DNA from: Micromonospora noduli
Lineage (GTDB): Bacteria; Actinomycetota; Actinomycetes; Mycobacteriales; Micromonosporaceae
NCBI RefSeq assembly: GCF_003264365.1
Contig: NZ_PYAK01000026.1
Location: 20,880-84,879, forward strand
DNA: 64,000 nt
Reading direction: 5' to 3'
In this document: positions 54,587-63,312 of the stretch, in pieces
Layout: each line of letters opens with the position of its first letter
Numbering within the stretch: the stretch's first letter is position 1
The notes under the pieces: generated by a model
The model's input: the letters and a program-made list of their open reading frames with translations, nothing else
The model's database searches: none
Told to the model about the DNA's origin: nothing
Position numbers and translations under genes: made by a program

Positions 54587-56413
54587 TCAGCTGTTCTGCT
54601 TGATGCGGTTGGTCAGCTCGGCGATCTGGTTGTACAGCGAGCGGCGCTCCGCCATCTGCTGACGAATCTTGCGGTCGGCGTGCATCACAGTGGTGTGGTC
54701 CCGGCCACCGAACGCCTGCCCGATCCGGGGCAGCGACAGCTCGGTCAACTCCCGACACAGGTACATCGCCACCTGGCGGGCGTTGACCAGCACCCGGGAC
54801 CTGGACTGGCCGCGCAGATCCTCCAGGCTCACCCCGAAGTAGTCAGCGGTCGAGGCCATGATCTGGTCAGCGTTGATCTCCGGACCGGCGCCGTCGGGCA
54901 TGAAGTCCCGAAGCACCTCCTCGGCCAGCGACAGCTCGACTGTCGACCGGGTCAGGCTGGCGAACGCGGTCACCCGGATCAGCGCGCCCTCCAGCTCCCG
55001 GATCGAGTTCGACACCCGGGAGGCGATGAACTCCAACACGTCCGGCGGGGCGTACATCCGCTCCTGCGCCGCCTTCTTCTGCAGGATCGCGATCCGGGTC
55101 TCCAGATCCGGCGGCTGGATGTCGGCCAGCAGCCCCCACTCGAACCGGGTTCGCATCCGGTCCTCGAGGGTCGCGAGCTGGCGCGGAGACCGGTCAGAGG
55201 TGATCACGATTTGCTTGTTGGCGTTGTGCAGCGTGTTGAAGGTGTGGAAGAACTCCTCCTGGGTGCGCTCGCGGTTCTCCAGGAACTGGATGTCGTCGAT
55301 CAACAGGATGTCGACGTCGCGATAGCGCCGCTGGAACGCGCTGGTCTTGTCGTCCCGGAGCGAGTTGATGAAGTCGTTGGTGAATTCCTCGGTCGAGACG
55401 TACCGGACCGAGCGGGCGTTGCCCAGCGTGGTGGCGTAATGCCCGATGGCGTGCAACAGGTGCGTCTTGCCCAACCCGGAGTGCCCGTAGATGAACAGCG
55501 GGTTGTACGCCTTGGCCGGTGACTCCGCCACCGCCACGCTCGCCGCGTGGGCGAAGCGGTTGGACGAGCCGATGACGAACGTCTCAAACATGTACTTCGG
55601 ATTGAGCCGGTTGCCACCGGTGTCGGCACCGGGCAACCGACGGTCGTCGCGGCCACCGGTGCGATGGTCCACCGCGCTGCGACCCGGGCCGCTGTCCGTT
55701 CCGCTGTCCCGGGGCAGCGAGCGGATCACGTGCTGGTCGCGCGGTGACGCCGAGTCGTCCCGGTAGCGGGGCTCGTAGGGCCGGGTGTCGGGGCCGGACG
55801 GATCCAGGCGGGCGGCCTGCTCGTCGTAGCCGCGCCGGTCCGGACCCGGCCGGGAGGGCCGCAGGGGCTCCGCGAAGGCAGCGCTGAACAACGCCTCCTG
55901 CCCGTCCCTGCTGGCCGGGATCAACCCGGCGCGATGCCCGTCGACGGGCGGCGCGAGCGGCGGACCCGCCGGCGCGGGCGGTGGACCCGGATCGGGGGTA
56001 CGCGGCGCGGCTGACTGCTCAGGGATCATCGCGTCGGCGGACGGTCGAGCGCCCTGGTCGTCGTCGAACGCCATACCCGGACCGTCGATGTCGAGCTGCC
56101 CGGTCTCCGGGGCACTGCGGTAGACGGTGCCGGCCGGTCGGCCGGTGGCGTCCTCGGCCACCCGAACGGTGACCGCGACCTGGATCGGTCGGCCCAGCCG
56201 GCGGGTGAGCGCCTCGGTGATCGCCGGGCGCAGCCGTGACTCGATCACGTCGCGGGTGAACGCGTCCGGAACGGAGAGCAGTGCGGTGTCCTCGACGATC
56301 GCTCGCAGCCGGGTCAGTCGGAGATAGGCACGCTGCTGGGCGGAGATGATCTCGTCGGCGAGCTCGTCGGTCGCCGCTAACCACACTGCGGCAAGGTCGG
56401 TCGTACCGGCCAC
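54587..56413 (-). CDS. dnaA: Chromosomal replication initiator protein DnaA
   Basis: This 608-aa protein is long because of a Pro/Arg/Asp-rich domain II (about residues 100-270), typical of high-GC actinobacteria. Domain I includes LTRRLGRPIQVAVTVRVAED. Domain III has Walker A IYGHSGLGKTHLLHAIGHYA and Walker B DILLIDDIQFLENRERTQEE. Domain IV ends with FGGRDHTTVMHADRKI, which binds TTRTCCACA boxes. The start is placed at GTG 56413, preceded by GAGGGGG; the longer frame to 56545 would run through DnaA boxes and is unlikely. Boxes upstream suggest autoregulation. Confidence 0.97.
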   Translation of the reverse strand: MAGTTDLAAVWLAATDELADEIISAQQRAYLRLTRLRAIVEDTALLSVPDAFTRDVIESRLRPAITEALTRRLGRPIQVAVTVRVAEDATGRPAGTVYRSAPETGQLDIDGPGMAFDDDQGARPSADAMIPEQSAAPRTPDPGPPPAPAGPPLAPPVDGHRAGLIPASRDGQEALFSAAFAEPLRPSRPGPDRRGYDEQAARLDPSGPDTRPYEPRYRDDSASPRDQHVIRSLPRDSGTDSGPGRSAVDHRTGGRDDRRLPGADTGGNRLNPKYMFETFVIGSSNRFAHAASVAVAESPAKAYNPLFIYGHSGLGKTHLLHAIGHYATTLGNARSVRYVSTEEFTNDFINSLRDDKTSAFQRRYRDVDILLIDDIQFLENRERTQEEFFHTFNTLHNANKQIVITSDRSPRQLATLEDRMRTRFEWGLLADIQPPDLETRIAILQKKAAQERMYAPPDVLEFIASRVSNSIRELEGALIRVTAFASLTRSTVELSLAEEVLRDFMPDGAGPEINADQIMASTADYFGVSLEDLRGQSRSRVLVNARQVAMYLCRELTELSLPRIGQAFGGRDHTTVMHADRKIRQQMAERRSLYNQIAELTNRIKQNS

Positions 56414-56526
56414 CGTCGTGCCACCCCCTCGCTTCTGCTCCCGGCCGCCGCTGTCTGCCAGCCGGCCGTCCCGGGCCCGCCGCGTTCGCGGGTGGAACAA
56501 CACCCACCCGGACGGTCGACCGGTGG

Positions 56527-56546
56527 TCATCCACAAGTTATCCACA
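56527..56546 (+). promoter_or_regulatory. DnaA boxes upstream of dnaA
   Basis: TCATCCACA (56527-56535, one mismatch) and the perfect TTATCCACA (56538-56546) are spaced 11 bp apart, one helical turn, about 115-130 bp before the dnaA GTG. They are probable autoregulatory DnaA sites. Confidence 0.75.
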
Positions 56547-56821
56547 GCCTGTGTACCGACCGATTGTGGCCGCCGCCGGACGCGGGTGGGACCTGCCCCT
56601 GCCTGAACGGGCGCTGAAGCGGGTTCACCGTGCCGAACGATTCACTGCCATGTCCGGTCTTGCCTGCGCGACGACCGGAGCTTCCGACGCTCACCGCAAT
56701 CGGGCACGGTAACAGCGTTGTCCCTGCGCCATCAACCGGCGACGCGGCGGCGCCCTTGTCGGCATCAGCGAAAACCGCCCTTCGGCCTCGGGCGCGTCCC
56801 GTTGTCCCCTGCTCGAGGTGT

Positions 56822-56850
56822 TTGACGGTCATTGCCCCCCTGCGTAGGCT
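56822..56850 (+). promoter_or_regulatory. Sigma-70 promoter of rpmH
   Basis: TTGACG (56822-56827), a 17-bp spacer and TAGGCT (56845-56850) form the best vegetative promoter seen in the window, 189 bp before the rpmH start. Confidence 0.75.
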
Positions 56851-57038
56851 GGAACGGCTGCTTTCTCGCCCTCTGCTAGGGTGATGGGTGCTTGCTGTCC
56901 GCGGTCGCATCCCCGCATCGCCGAGGTCCCGCTCCGCCGGACAGCACCGATCGTGGGCCACCGTCGAGGTGGCCTGGACCACCACACGACCCCGGCGATC
57001 CCGTCGCGCGGGGCGCGTACGAAAACGGAGAGCCTGAC

Positions 57039-57176
57039 GTGAGCAAGCGCACCTACCAGCCGAACAACCGCCGGCGCGCGAAGACCCACGGCTTCCGGCT
57101 GCGCATGCGCACCCGTGCCGGCCGTGCCATCCTGTCGAGCCGTCGCGCCAAGGGTCGCACCACCCTGTCGGCCTGA
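57039..57176 (+). CDS. rpmH: Ribosomal protein bL34
   Basis: This 45-aa basic protein, SKRTYQPNNRRRAKTHGFRL followed by RMRTRAGRAILSSRRAKGRT, has the standard sequence and length of L34. The GTG at 57039 has GGAGA eight bases upstream. It is the first gene of the conserved rpmH-rnpA-yidD-yidC-khpB-rsmG series, divergent from dnaA. Confidence 0.97.
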   Translation: MSKRTYQPNNRRRAKTHGFRLRMRTRAGRAILSSRRAKGRTTLSA

Positions 57177-57210
57177 GCCGACCGGGCCGGTCCAGGGGAC
57201 GTGGGCAGTC

Positions 57211-57627
57211 GTGCTGGCCGCCGCACAGCGACTGCGGCGCAGCACTGACTTCGCCGCAGCGGTTCGTGGTGGCCGACGCGCCGGACGTGGCGCCGTCGTG
57301 GTCCACCTCACCGTGCCGGTGACCGTCGACCCCAGCACACCGACCTCGCCGGAGCCGGTACGGGACAACAGTGCGGAGCAGTCGTCCGTGCCGTCCCGTG
57401 CCGGCTTCGTCGTGTCCAAGGCGGTCGGTAACGCGGTGATTCGCAACCGGGTCCGGCGCCGACTGCGGGCGCTGGTCCGGGAACGGTTGACCGACCTGCC
57501 CGCCGGCAGCACCCTGGTCGTCCGGGCGCTCCCCGCCGCGGCGCAGGCGTCGTACCCTCGGCTCGCCACCGACCTGGACGCTGCCATCGCGGTCGCCCGG
57601 TCGCCGCGCGAACGGCGGTCCCGATGA
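57211..57627 (+). CDS. rnpA: Ribonuclease P protein component
   Basis: This 138-aa basic protein starts VLAAAQRLRRSTDFAAAVRG at GTG 57211, with GGGGA upstream. The conserved RNR motif appears as SKAVGNAVIRNRVRRRLRAL. An acidic/Pro insertion (about residues 35-60) lengthens the N-terminal half relative to E. coli. It assists the RNase P RNA in 5' maturation of tRNAs. The stop overlaps the yidD start (ATGA). Confidence 0.95.
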   Translation: MLAAAQRLRRSTDFAAAVRGGRRAGRGAVVVHLTVPVTVDPSTPTSPEPVRDNSAEQSSVPSRAGFVVSKAVGNAVIRNRVRRRLRALVRERLTDLPAGSTLVVRALPAAAQASYPRLATDLDAAIAVARSPRERRSR

Positions 57628-57920
57628 GCGGCACCGAGCAGAGCAGCCCACGGCCGTCGACAACCGGTGCCAAGGTGCTGATCGCGCCCATCATCGCGTA
57701 CCGTCGGTGGATAAGTCCGGCACTGCCGGCTCGCTGTCGGTTCTACCCGTCGTGCAGTGCGTACGCCCAGGAGGCGGTCGTTCGGCATGGCGCGCTCCGG
57801 GGAGCCGTGCTGGCGGCCCGGCGGTTGTTGCGCTGCCACCCCTTTCACCCTGGTGGATATGACCCGGTGCCGGAGCCGGGCGGCCGCCGTCGTGCTGATG
57901 TGACTGGAGCCCCGAATTGA
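57624..57920 (+). CDS. yidD: Membrane protein insertion efficiency factor YidD
   Basis: This 98-aa protein has the family pattern IAYRRWISPALPARCRFYPS, then CSAYAQEAVVRHGALRGAVL and LRCHPFHPGGYDPVP, with the three conserved Cys. It overlaps rnpA by four bases and yidC by four bases (TTGA), so the three are tightly coupled. YidD assists YidC-mediated insertion at the inner membrane. Confidence 0.95.
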   Translation: MSGTEQSSPRPSTTGAKVLIAPIIAYRRWISPALPARCRFYPSCSAYAQEAVVRHGALRGAVLAARRLLRCHPFHPGGYDPVPEPGGRRRADVTGAPN

Positions 57921-58912
57921 GTCTGAGTCTCGACTGGATCTACTACGCGATTTCGTGGATCCTGCTGACCTGGCACTCTGCCTGGGACGCCATCGGGGTG
58001 CCCGTCGGCGCGGTGATCGGCACCAACTTCGCCTGGATCCTCTCCATCATCTTCCTCGTGGTCACCGTCCGGGTGATCCTGTTCCCCGTCTTCGTCAAGC
58101 AGATCAAGTCGCAGCGGGCGATGCAGGCGCTCCAGCCCAAGGTCAAGGAGCTTCAGGAGAAGCACAAGGGTGACCGGGAGACGCTCCAGAAAGAAATGAT
58201 GGAGCTGTACAAGAAGGAGAAGGCCAACCCGCTTATGGGTTGCCTTCCGATGTTCCTTCAGATCCCGGTCTTCCTGGGCCTCTTCCACGTGCTGCGCCGG
58301 CTCGACCCGGACAAGCGGAACCAGACCCTCTACGGCTGGACCGCCGACCAGTTCCAGAGCGCCTCGCAGGCGAAGCTCTTCACCGCCCCGATCGCCGGCA
58401 AGTTCGGCTCCACTGCCGACGAGCTCGCCAGCCTCGGCGCCAACGGCAGCACCGTGAAGATCATTGCTGGTGTCCTGGTCCTGGTCATGATCGCCACCAC
58501 CTACCTCACCAGCCGTCAGATGATCCTCAAGACCGGTTGGGCCGAGGACCCGCAGCAGCGGATGATCCAGCGACTGATGCTCTACGGCATCCCCGCGTCG
58601 CTGCTGATCTCCGGCGCGATCTTCCCGATCGGCGTCATCATCTACTGGGTCACCAACAACCTCTTCACCCTCGGCCAGCAGCAGTGGGTGCTGCGGAAGT
58701 TCCCGCCGCCGGTGACCGCCAAGAAGGCCGTCGCGCCCGCCGCCAGCCGTAACCCGGTGCAGCCCGCCAAGTCCGGTGGCCTGTTCGGTCGCGGCAAGAC
58801 GGCCCCGCCGGCACCGGTCAAGGCGGCCGCGCCCAAGGTGGCCGGGCCGAAGCCGGGCGCCAAGCCGGTGAACAACCCGAAGAAGAGCCGCCCCGCCAAG
58901 CGGCAGGGCTGA
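57917..58912 (+). CDS. yidC: Membrane protein insertase YidC
   Basis: This 331-aa Oxa1/YidC-family insertase starts at a TTG (57917) that overlaps the yidD stop, with GGAG eight bases upstream. About five transmembrane helices are present, with SIIFLVVTVRVILFPVFVKQ carrying the conserved positively charged groove Arg, and KANPLMGCLPMFLQIPVFLG. It lacks the large periplasmic domain of E. coli YidC, as in Gram-positives. The C-terminal 60 residues are Lys/Pro/Ala-rich and may bind ribosomes. Confidence 0.95.
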   Translation: MSLSLDWIYYAISWILLTWHSAWDAIGVPVGAVIGTNFAWILSIIFLVVTVRVILFPVFVKQIKSQRAMQALQPKVKELQEKHKGDRETLQKEMMELYKKEKANPLMGCLPMFLQIPVFLGLFHVLRRLDPDKRNQTLYGWTADQFQSASQAKLFTAPIAGKFGSTADELASLGANGSTVKIIAGVLVLVMIATTYLTSRQMILKTGWAEDPQQRMIQRLMLYGIPASLLISGAIFPIGVIIYWVTNNLFTLGQQQWVLRKFPPPVTAKKAVAPAASRNPVQPAKSGGLFGRGKTAPPAPVKAAAPKVAGPKPGAKPVNNPKKSRPAKRQG

Positions 58913-58919
58913 CCTGCGA

Positions 58920-58949
58920 GGGCCGCCGCCGGATCACCGGCGGCGGCCC
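58920..58949 (+). terminator. Hairpin after yidC
   Basis: GGGCCGCCGCCGG (58920-58932) and CCGGCGGCGGCCC (58937-58949) form a perfect 13-bp stem with an ATCA loop, eight bases beyond the yidC stop and 175 bp before khpB. The U-tract is minimal. Confidence 0.7.
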
Positions 58950-59124
58950 GTTCCGCACCGCGCAGCCGCCGTACGGCCGGCGCCGGGCGGAACCGACCGC
59001 GCACAGCGCGGCCACGGGCGACACTGCCCGTACAGACGTGCCCGTGGGCACCGGCGACCTCCCGCCGGCCCCGGGAAACCAGTCGGACCCGACGGTCCGG
59101 CCGAGCGAGTACGGAGATGAGACC

Positions 59125-59742
59125 GTGACCGAGACCAGCATCCCCCGCGCTGAGCAGTCCCTGGACGAGGAGGAGACCGCCACGCTCGCGGTGGACGGCG
59201 ACGACACCGAAGCCGACGACACCGAGGCGGACGACGACACCGACACCGCCGCTGGCACCCGGGTGAAGAAGGCTGTGGGCGAGGGCGACCTGTTCCGGCA
59301 GAGCGAGATCGCCGCCGACTACGTCGAGGGTCTGCTCGACATCCTCGACTACGACGGCGACATCGACGAGCTGGTCGCCGCCGGCCGTCCGATGGTCGAG
59401 GTGGTCGGCGAGCGGCTGCAGAATCTGGTCGGTCAGCGCGGGGCCACCCTGGAGGCGCTCCAGGAACTGACCCGCCTTGCCGTCTTCCGGCAGACCGGTA
59501 CGCCGAGCCGTCTGCTGCTCGACGTCGGTGGCTACCGGGCGAACCGCCGCAAGGAACTCGCCGCGGTCGCCAAGAACGCCGTCGAGAAGGTCAAGGAGTA
59601 CGGCGAGCCGGTCCGCCTGGAGGCGATGTCCGCGTTCGAGCGCAAGTGCGTGCACGACGTCGTCAACGCCATGTCCGGCGTGGCGAGCGAGTCCGAGGGT
59701 GTGGAGCCGAACCGGCGCATCGTCGTACGGCCGGCGGACTGA
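59125..59742 (+). CDS. khpB: Jag/KhpB family RNA-binding protein (KH and R3H domains)
   Basis: This 205-aa protein has an acidic N-terminus (about 50 residues, Asp/Glu/Thr-rich, DDTEADDTEADDDTDTAAGT), a KH domain (EVVGERLQNLVGQRGATLEA, then LQELTRLAVF) and an R3H domain (EPVRLEAMSAFERKCVHDVV). It lacks the separate Jag-N domain. The start is GTG 59125 with GGAGA upstream. Khp proteins bind many RNAs and affect cell division and wall synthesis in Firmicutes. It lies four bases from rsmG. Confidence 0.9.
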   Translation: MTETSIPRAEQSLDEEETATLAVDGDDTEADDTEADDDTDTAAGTRVKKAVGEGDLFRQSEIAADYVEGLLDILDYDGDIDELVAAGRPMVEVVGERLQNLVGQRGATLEALQELTRLAVFRQTGTPSRLLLDVGGYRANRRKELAAVAKNAVEKVKEYGEPVRLEAMSAFERKCVHDVVNAMSGVASESEGVEPNRRIVVRPAD

Positions 59743-59746
59743 CCGG

Positions 59747-60601
59747 GTGACCCACGACGACATCACGGCCGACGCCGTGGACGGCCCGGGCGGCACGCCG
59801 CCCGGGCCGTCCGCTGCCCGCCCCGCCACCGTCGACGCCGATGCCGAATCGACCGGGCGTGACGCCGCCCCGTCACCGGCCGACGCGGCGTTGCCGCCCG
59901 AGCTGGCCCCGGCCGCGCTGACCCTCTTCGGTGACCGTCTCGACCTGGCCGCCGCGTACGCCGAACTGCTGGCCACCGACGGGGTGGTCCGCGGCCTGAT
60001 CGGCCCCCGGGAGGCGCCCCGCATCTGGGACCGGCACCTGCTCAACTGCGCCGCGGTCGCCGAGCGGATCCCGTCCGGCGCGACGGTACTCGACGTCGGC
60101 TCCGGCGCCGGTCTGCCGGGTCTCGTCCTGGCCATCGCCCGTCCCGACCTCACGGTCACCCTGATCGAGCCGCTGGCCCGGCGGACGTCGTTCCTGATCG
60201 AGGTCGTCGAGCGACTGGGTCTGGCCAGGTCGGTGCGGGTGTTCCGTGGCCGGGCCGACGAGGCGGCCAGCGGGTCGAGCGGCCGGGACCCGATCAGCGG
60301 AGACGTGGTGACCGCGCGCGCGGTCGCGCCCCTGGATCGGCTCGCGGGCTGGAGTCTTCCCCTGGCGGTTCGCGGTGGTCGACTGCTGGCGCTCAAGGGC
60401 TCGTCCGCCGCGGCCGAGATCGAGGAGCACGCCGAGGTGGTCGCGCGACTCGGCGGCGGGGAGCCGGCCGTGCAACTCTGCGGCGTCGGGGTGATCGATC
60501 CGCCCACCACGGTCGTGGAGATCGTGCGCGAGCGGATGGTCGGCCCGCCCCGGCCGGCGGCCAAGAAGCGCGCCCGGAGTGGACGCTCCCGCCGAGGTTG
60601 A
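59747..60601 (+). CDS. rsmG: 16S rRNA (guanine-527-N7)-methyltransferase RsmG
   Basis: This is a 284-aa protein. The first 45 residues are low-complexity, then the GidB fold follows: LLATDGVVRGLIGPREAPRI, IWDRHLLNCAAVAERIP, and the SAM motif VLDVGSGAGLPGLVLAIARP, then LIEPLARRTSFLIEVVERL. The C-terminus KKRARSGRSRRG is basic. It methylates 16S rRNA G527, and its loss gives low-level streptomycin resistance. The start at GTG 59747 lies four bases after khpB and is uncertain, as the Shine-Dalgarno is weak. Confidence 0.93.
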   Translation: MTHDDITADAVDGPGGTPPGPSAARPATVDADAESTGRDAAPSPADAALPPELAPAALTLFGDRLDLAAAYAELLATDGVVRGLIGPREAPRIWDRHLLNCAAVAERIPSGATVLDVGSGAGLPGLVLAIARPDLTVTLIEPLARRTSFLIEVVERLGLARSVRVFRGRADEAASGSSGRDPISGDVVTARAVAPLDRLAGWSLPLAVRGGRLLALKGSSAAAEIEEHAEVVARLGGGEPAVQLCGVGVIDPPTTVVEIVRERMVGPPRPAAKKRARSGRSRRG

Positions 60602-60857
60602 CACTTCGCGCCATCGGGCTTCCGGCCGGTGGGTTGCCTCGTTGTACCGGTACGGATGGACGAGGGGATGAGAACCCGACGTGGACCGGCCGCGCCCGTC
60701 CGCCGTAGGCTGACCGCGCGTCGATAGTGTGGAGCGGGTGACGGACGTCGCGGGTCTCCGACCGCTCCCGCGGGCCGTACGCTCCGGGTTGCGGGCGTGG
60801 ATGCGGCCAAGTTGACCGGGGCGCGGACCGACCATCCGAAGCGGGCAGGGATGACAG

Positions 60858-62183
60858 GTGCATGACGACGGCAGGTACGACGATCCACGCGTGACCGGGT
60901 CGACCAGCGATCCCGTTTCACGTGAAACCGACTACCCGAGCTGGTCGCCCGGCGCGACCGGGCCATCGAGCCGACCTACCGACAGCGACCCGCCGGCACC
61001 GCTCGACCCCTCGTCGCGTGCCGGGCGGCCGGAGGGCTCGGCCGTTCCGGAGCCGGCGAGTGGTCGTCGGACGCCGGAGGCGTCGAGTCGACCGGTCAAC
61101 GCCGCCGAGGTGCGGTCAAACTCGGGCCGCCGCAACACCGCCGCTGCGGTTCGCTTCGAGCCGGCCGTCCCGCACCAACCCACTGCGGCGGCCGCTCGGG
61201 ACGCCGCGCCGGTGGTCGCCGACGCACCGGTCGCTTCGACCGAGTCGTTGGCCGCCGTGGCGGCCGATCCCACGTACGTTTCACGTGAAACCCCGACGCG
61301 CGAAGAGGATGACCCACCGTTGGCTATGGAGGCGATGCGCGCCGTGCAGATCCTGAATCCCAGTGGCGAGGTGACCATGCCTCGGCCGGACCGGACCCGG
61401 GTCATGTGCGTCGCCAACCAGAAGGGTGGCGTGGGTAAGACCACCACCACCGTCAACCTTGCGGTGGCGCTCGCCCTGCACGGCAACCGGGTGCTCGTGG
61501 TCGACCTCGACCCGCAGGGCAATGCCTCGACCGGGCTCAACGTCCCACACCACACCGGAATCCCCGACGTGTACGACTGCCTGATCAACAGCGTGCCCCT
61601 GGCCGAGGTGGCACAGGCGGTCGAGGGCATCCCCAACCTCTGGTGCGTACCCGCGACCATCGACCTGGCCGGCGCGGAGATCGAGCTGGTGTCGGTGGTG
61701 GCCCGGGAGTCGCGCCTGGACCGGGCGATCGCCGCCTACCCGGGCGAGTTCGACTACGTCTTCATCGACTGCCCACCCTCGCTCGGCCTGCTCACGGTCA
61801 ACGCTCTGGTTGCCGCGCAGGAGGTGCTGATCCCGATCCAGTGCGAGTACTACGCGCTGGAGGGGCTCAACCAGCTGATCAACAACATCAACCTGGTACG
61901 CCAGCACCTCAACCCGAAGCTCGACGTCTCCACCATCCTGCTGACCATGTACGACCGTCGCACCCGGTTGGCCGACGCCGTCGAGCAGGACGTCCGGAAC
62001 CACTTCGGTGACAAGGTTCTCCAGGCGGTCATCCCCCGCAACGTCCGGGTCTCCGAGGCGCCGAGCTACGGCCAGTCGGTGATGACCTACGATCCCGGTT
62101 CGCGGGGGGCCACAAGTTACTTCGAGGCCGCCCAGGAGATCGCCGAGCGAGGCGTCAAGGAGCCGGTGGGCCGGAATGCGTAG
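60858..62183 (+). CDS. parA: Chromosome partitioning ATPase ParA
   Basis: This 441-aa protein has an N-terminal extension of about 185 residues (Pro/Arg/Ala-rich) followed by the ParA/Soj ATPase: NQKGGVGKTTTTVNLAVALA (Walker A, Lys about 189), VVDLDPQGNASTGLN, YVFIDCPPSLGLLTVNALVA and VIPRNVRVSEAPSYGQSVMT. The start is GTG 60858 with AGGGA upstream. The extension contains two parS sites, each translated as VSRET. ParA forms dynamic gradients that move ParB-parS complexes. Confidence 0.95.
   Translation: MHDDGRYDDPRVTGSTSDPVSRETDYPSWSPGATGPSSRPTDSDPPAPLDPSSRAGRPEGSAVPEPASGRRTPEASSRPVNAAEVRSNSGRRNTAAAVRFEPAVPHQPTAAAARDAAPVVADAPVASTESLAAVAADPTYVSRETPTREEDDPPLAMEAMRAVQILNPSGEVTMPRPDRTRVMCVANQKGGVGKTTTTVNLAVALALHGNRVLVVDLDPQGNASTGLNVPHHTGIPDVYDCLINSVPLAEVAQAVEGIPNLWCVPATIDLAGAEIELVSVVARESRLDRAIAAYPGEFDYVFIDCPPSLGLLTVNALVAAQEVLIPIQCEYYALEGLNQLINNINLVRQHLNPKLDVSTILLTMYDRRTRLADAVEQDVRNHFGDKVLQAVIPRNVRVSEAPSYGQSVMTYDPGSRGATSYFEAAQEIAERGVKEPVGRNA
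60914..60929. other. parS site 1 (within parA)
   Basis: CGTTTCACGTGAAACC contains the full GTTTCACGTGAAAC palindrome. It is read in frame as Val-Ser-Arg-Glu-Thr at codons 20-24 of parA. Confidence 0.95.
61277..61292. other. parS site 2 (within parA)
   Basis: CGTTTCACGTGAAACC again contains the full 14-bp palindrome. It lies in frame at codons 141-145 of parA, encoding VSRET, just before the ATPase domain. Confidence 0.95.
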
Positions 62184-62210
62184 TGCGGACGAATCGCTGG
62201 GAGGCGTGGC

Positions 62211-63227
62211 ATGAAGAACCGTCCTCGGGGCGGTCTGGGTAGGGGCCTGGGGGCGCTGATCCCGACCGGGCCAGCGCCGGCTGCCGCTGGCACCGCGACG
62301 GCCGAGCCGGAGAACGAGCACCTGGACGACGCGGGCACCCTCGCTGTCGCCCCGGTGTCGGCCGGAGCACCGGTCCGCGAGCCGGAACCCGTGCTCAGCC
62401 CGGTGCCCGGTGCGCGATTCGCCGAGATCCCGGTCGACGCGATCATGCCCAACCCGAAGCAGCCCCGTCAGGTCTTCGACGAGGAGGCGCTGGAGGAGCT
62501 GAAGACCTCGATCCAGGAGGTCGGCTTCCTCCAGCCCATCGTCGTTCGGCAGCTCGACGACGAGAAGTACGAACTGGTGATGGGCGAGCGGCGCTGGCGG
62601 GCCGCCCAGGCGGTGGGGCGGGAGAGCATCCCGGCGATCGTCCGGGACACCCGTGACGACGCCATGCTCCGCGACGCCCTGCTGGAGAACATCCACCGGG
62701 CGAACCTGAACCCGTTGGAAGAGGCCGCCGCCTACCAGCAACTGCTGGAGGAGTTCGGCGCCACCCACGAGGAGTTGGCCCGCCGGATCGGCCGGAGTCG
62801 CCCGCAGATCTCCAACACGATCCGACTGCTGAACCTGCCCGCACAGGTGCAGCGCCGGGTTGCCGCCGGCATCCTGTCGGCGGGGCACGCCCGCGCCCTG
62901 CTGAGCCTCGACGAGGCGGAGGCGCAGGAACAGCTGGCCCTGCGGATCGTGGCCGAGGGACTGTCGGTTCGGGCGACCGAGGAGATCGTCGCCTTGGCAC
63001 TCAACGACGGGCCGGCGAAGGGTCAGGCAGCGAAGCGGCGACCCAAGGCGCACGCGCCGGCCCTGACCGATCTCGCCGATCGGTTGTCGGACCGGTTCGA
63101 CACCCGGGTGAAGGTCGACATCGGCCGGAGCAAGGGCAAGATCACCATCGAGTTCGCGACGGTGGACGACCTTGAGCGGATCGTCGGGATCATCGGAGTG
63201 CAACAGGAGGAGAGCGGGGAGGACTGA
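62211..63227 (+). CDS. parB: Chromosome partitioning protein ParB (CTPase)
   Basis: This is a 338-aa protein starting MKNRPRGGLGRGLGALIPTG at ATG 62211, with GGGAGG upstream. The ParA-interacting basic N-terminus precedes the ParB/Srx domain with ELVMGERRWRAAQAVGRESI and LLENIHRANLNPLEEAAAYQ (CTP-binding and arm region). The HTH is RIGRSRPQISNTIRLLNLPA, and the C-terminal dimerisation part is VKVDIGRSKGKITIEFATVD. It binds parS and spreads as a sliding clamp. A terminator and a parS site follow within 90 bp. Confidence 0.96.
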   Translation: MKNRPRGGLGRGLGALIPTGPAPAAAGTATAEPENEHLDDAGTLAVAPVSAGAPVREPEPVLSPVPGARFAEIPVDAIMPNPKQPRQVFDEEALEELKTSIQEVGFLQPIVVRQLDDEKYELVMGERRWRAAQAVGRESIPAIVRDTRDDAMLRDALLENIHRANLNPLEEAAAYQQLLEEFGATHEELARRIGRSRPQISNTIRLLNLPAQVQRRVAAGILSAGHARALLSLDEAEAQEQLALRIVAEGLSVRATEEIVALALNDGPAKGQAAKRRPKAHAPALTDLADRLSDRFDTRVKVDIGRSKGKITIEFATVDDLERIVGIIGVQQEESGED

Positions 63228-63243
63228 CCCCGCCCGCTCGCCT

Positions 63244-63276
63244 ACGGCCGCGCTACCCCACCGGGAGCGCGGCCGT
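63244..63276 (+). terminator. Terminator after parB
   Basis: ACGGCCGCGCT (63244-63254) and AGCGCGGCCGT (63266-63276) form a perfect 11-bp stem with an 11-nt loop, 17 bp past the parB stop, followed by TTCTG. Confidence 0.7.
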
Positions 63277-63296
63277 TCTGCATTCCGGGTCGTCGC

Positions 63297-63312
63297 GGTT
63301 TCACGTGAAACC
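63297..63312. other. parS site 3 (downstream of parB)
   Basis: GGTTTCACGTGAAACC is a fully symmetric 16-bp parS, 70 bp beyond parB and 21 bp beyond its terminator hairpin. Confidence 0.95.

Larger units (their letters stand above)
56414..57038. other. dnaA-rpmH divergent intergenic region
   Basis: This 625-bp region has no gene. It holds the dnaA leader, two DnaA boxes (56527-56535 and 56538-56546), the rpmH promoter at 56822-56850, a second possible -10, TAGGGT, at 56877-56882, and a GC-rich rpmH leader of about 190 nt. I see no hairpin of terminator quality. Confidence 0.6.

Noticed and set aside
56414..56545. N-terminal extension of DnaA to 56545
   Set aside because: The extra 44 residues run through two DnaA boxes and lack DnaA domain I similarity. 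GTG 56413 has a purine-rich ribosome site.
58642..60966. A 774-aa minus-strand ORF opposite yidC-khpB-rsmG
   Set aside because: It is a shadow frame. Conserved khpB and rsmG occupy the plus strand with proper starts.
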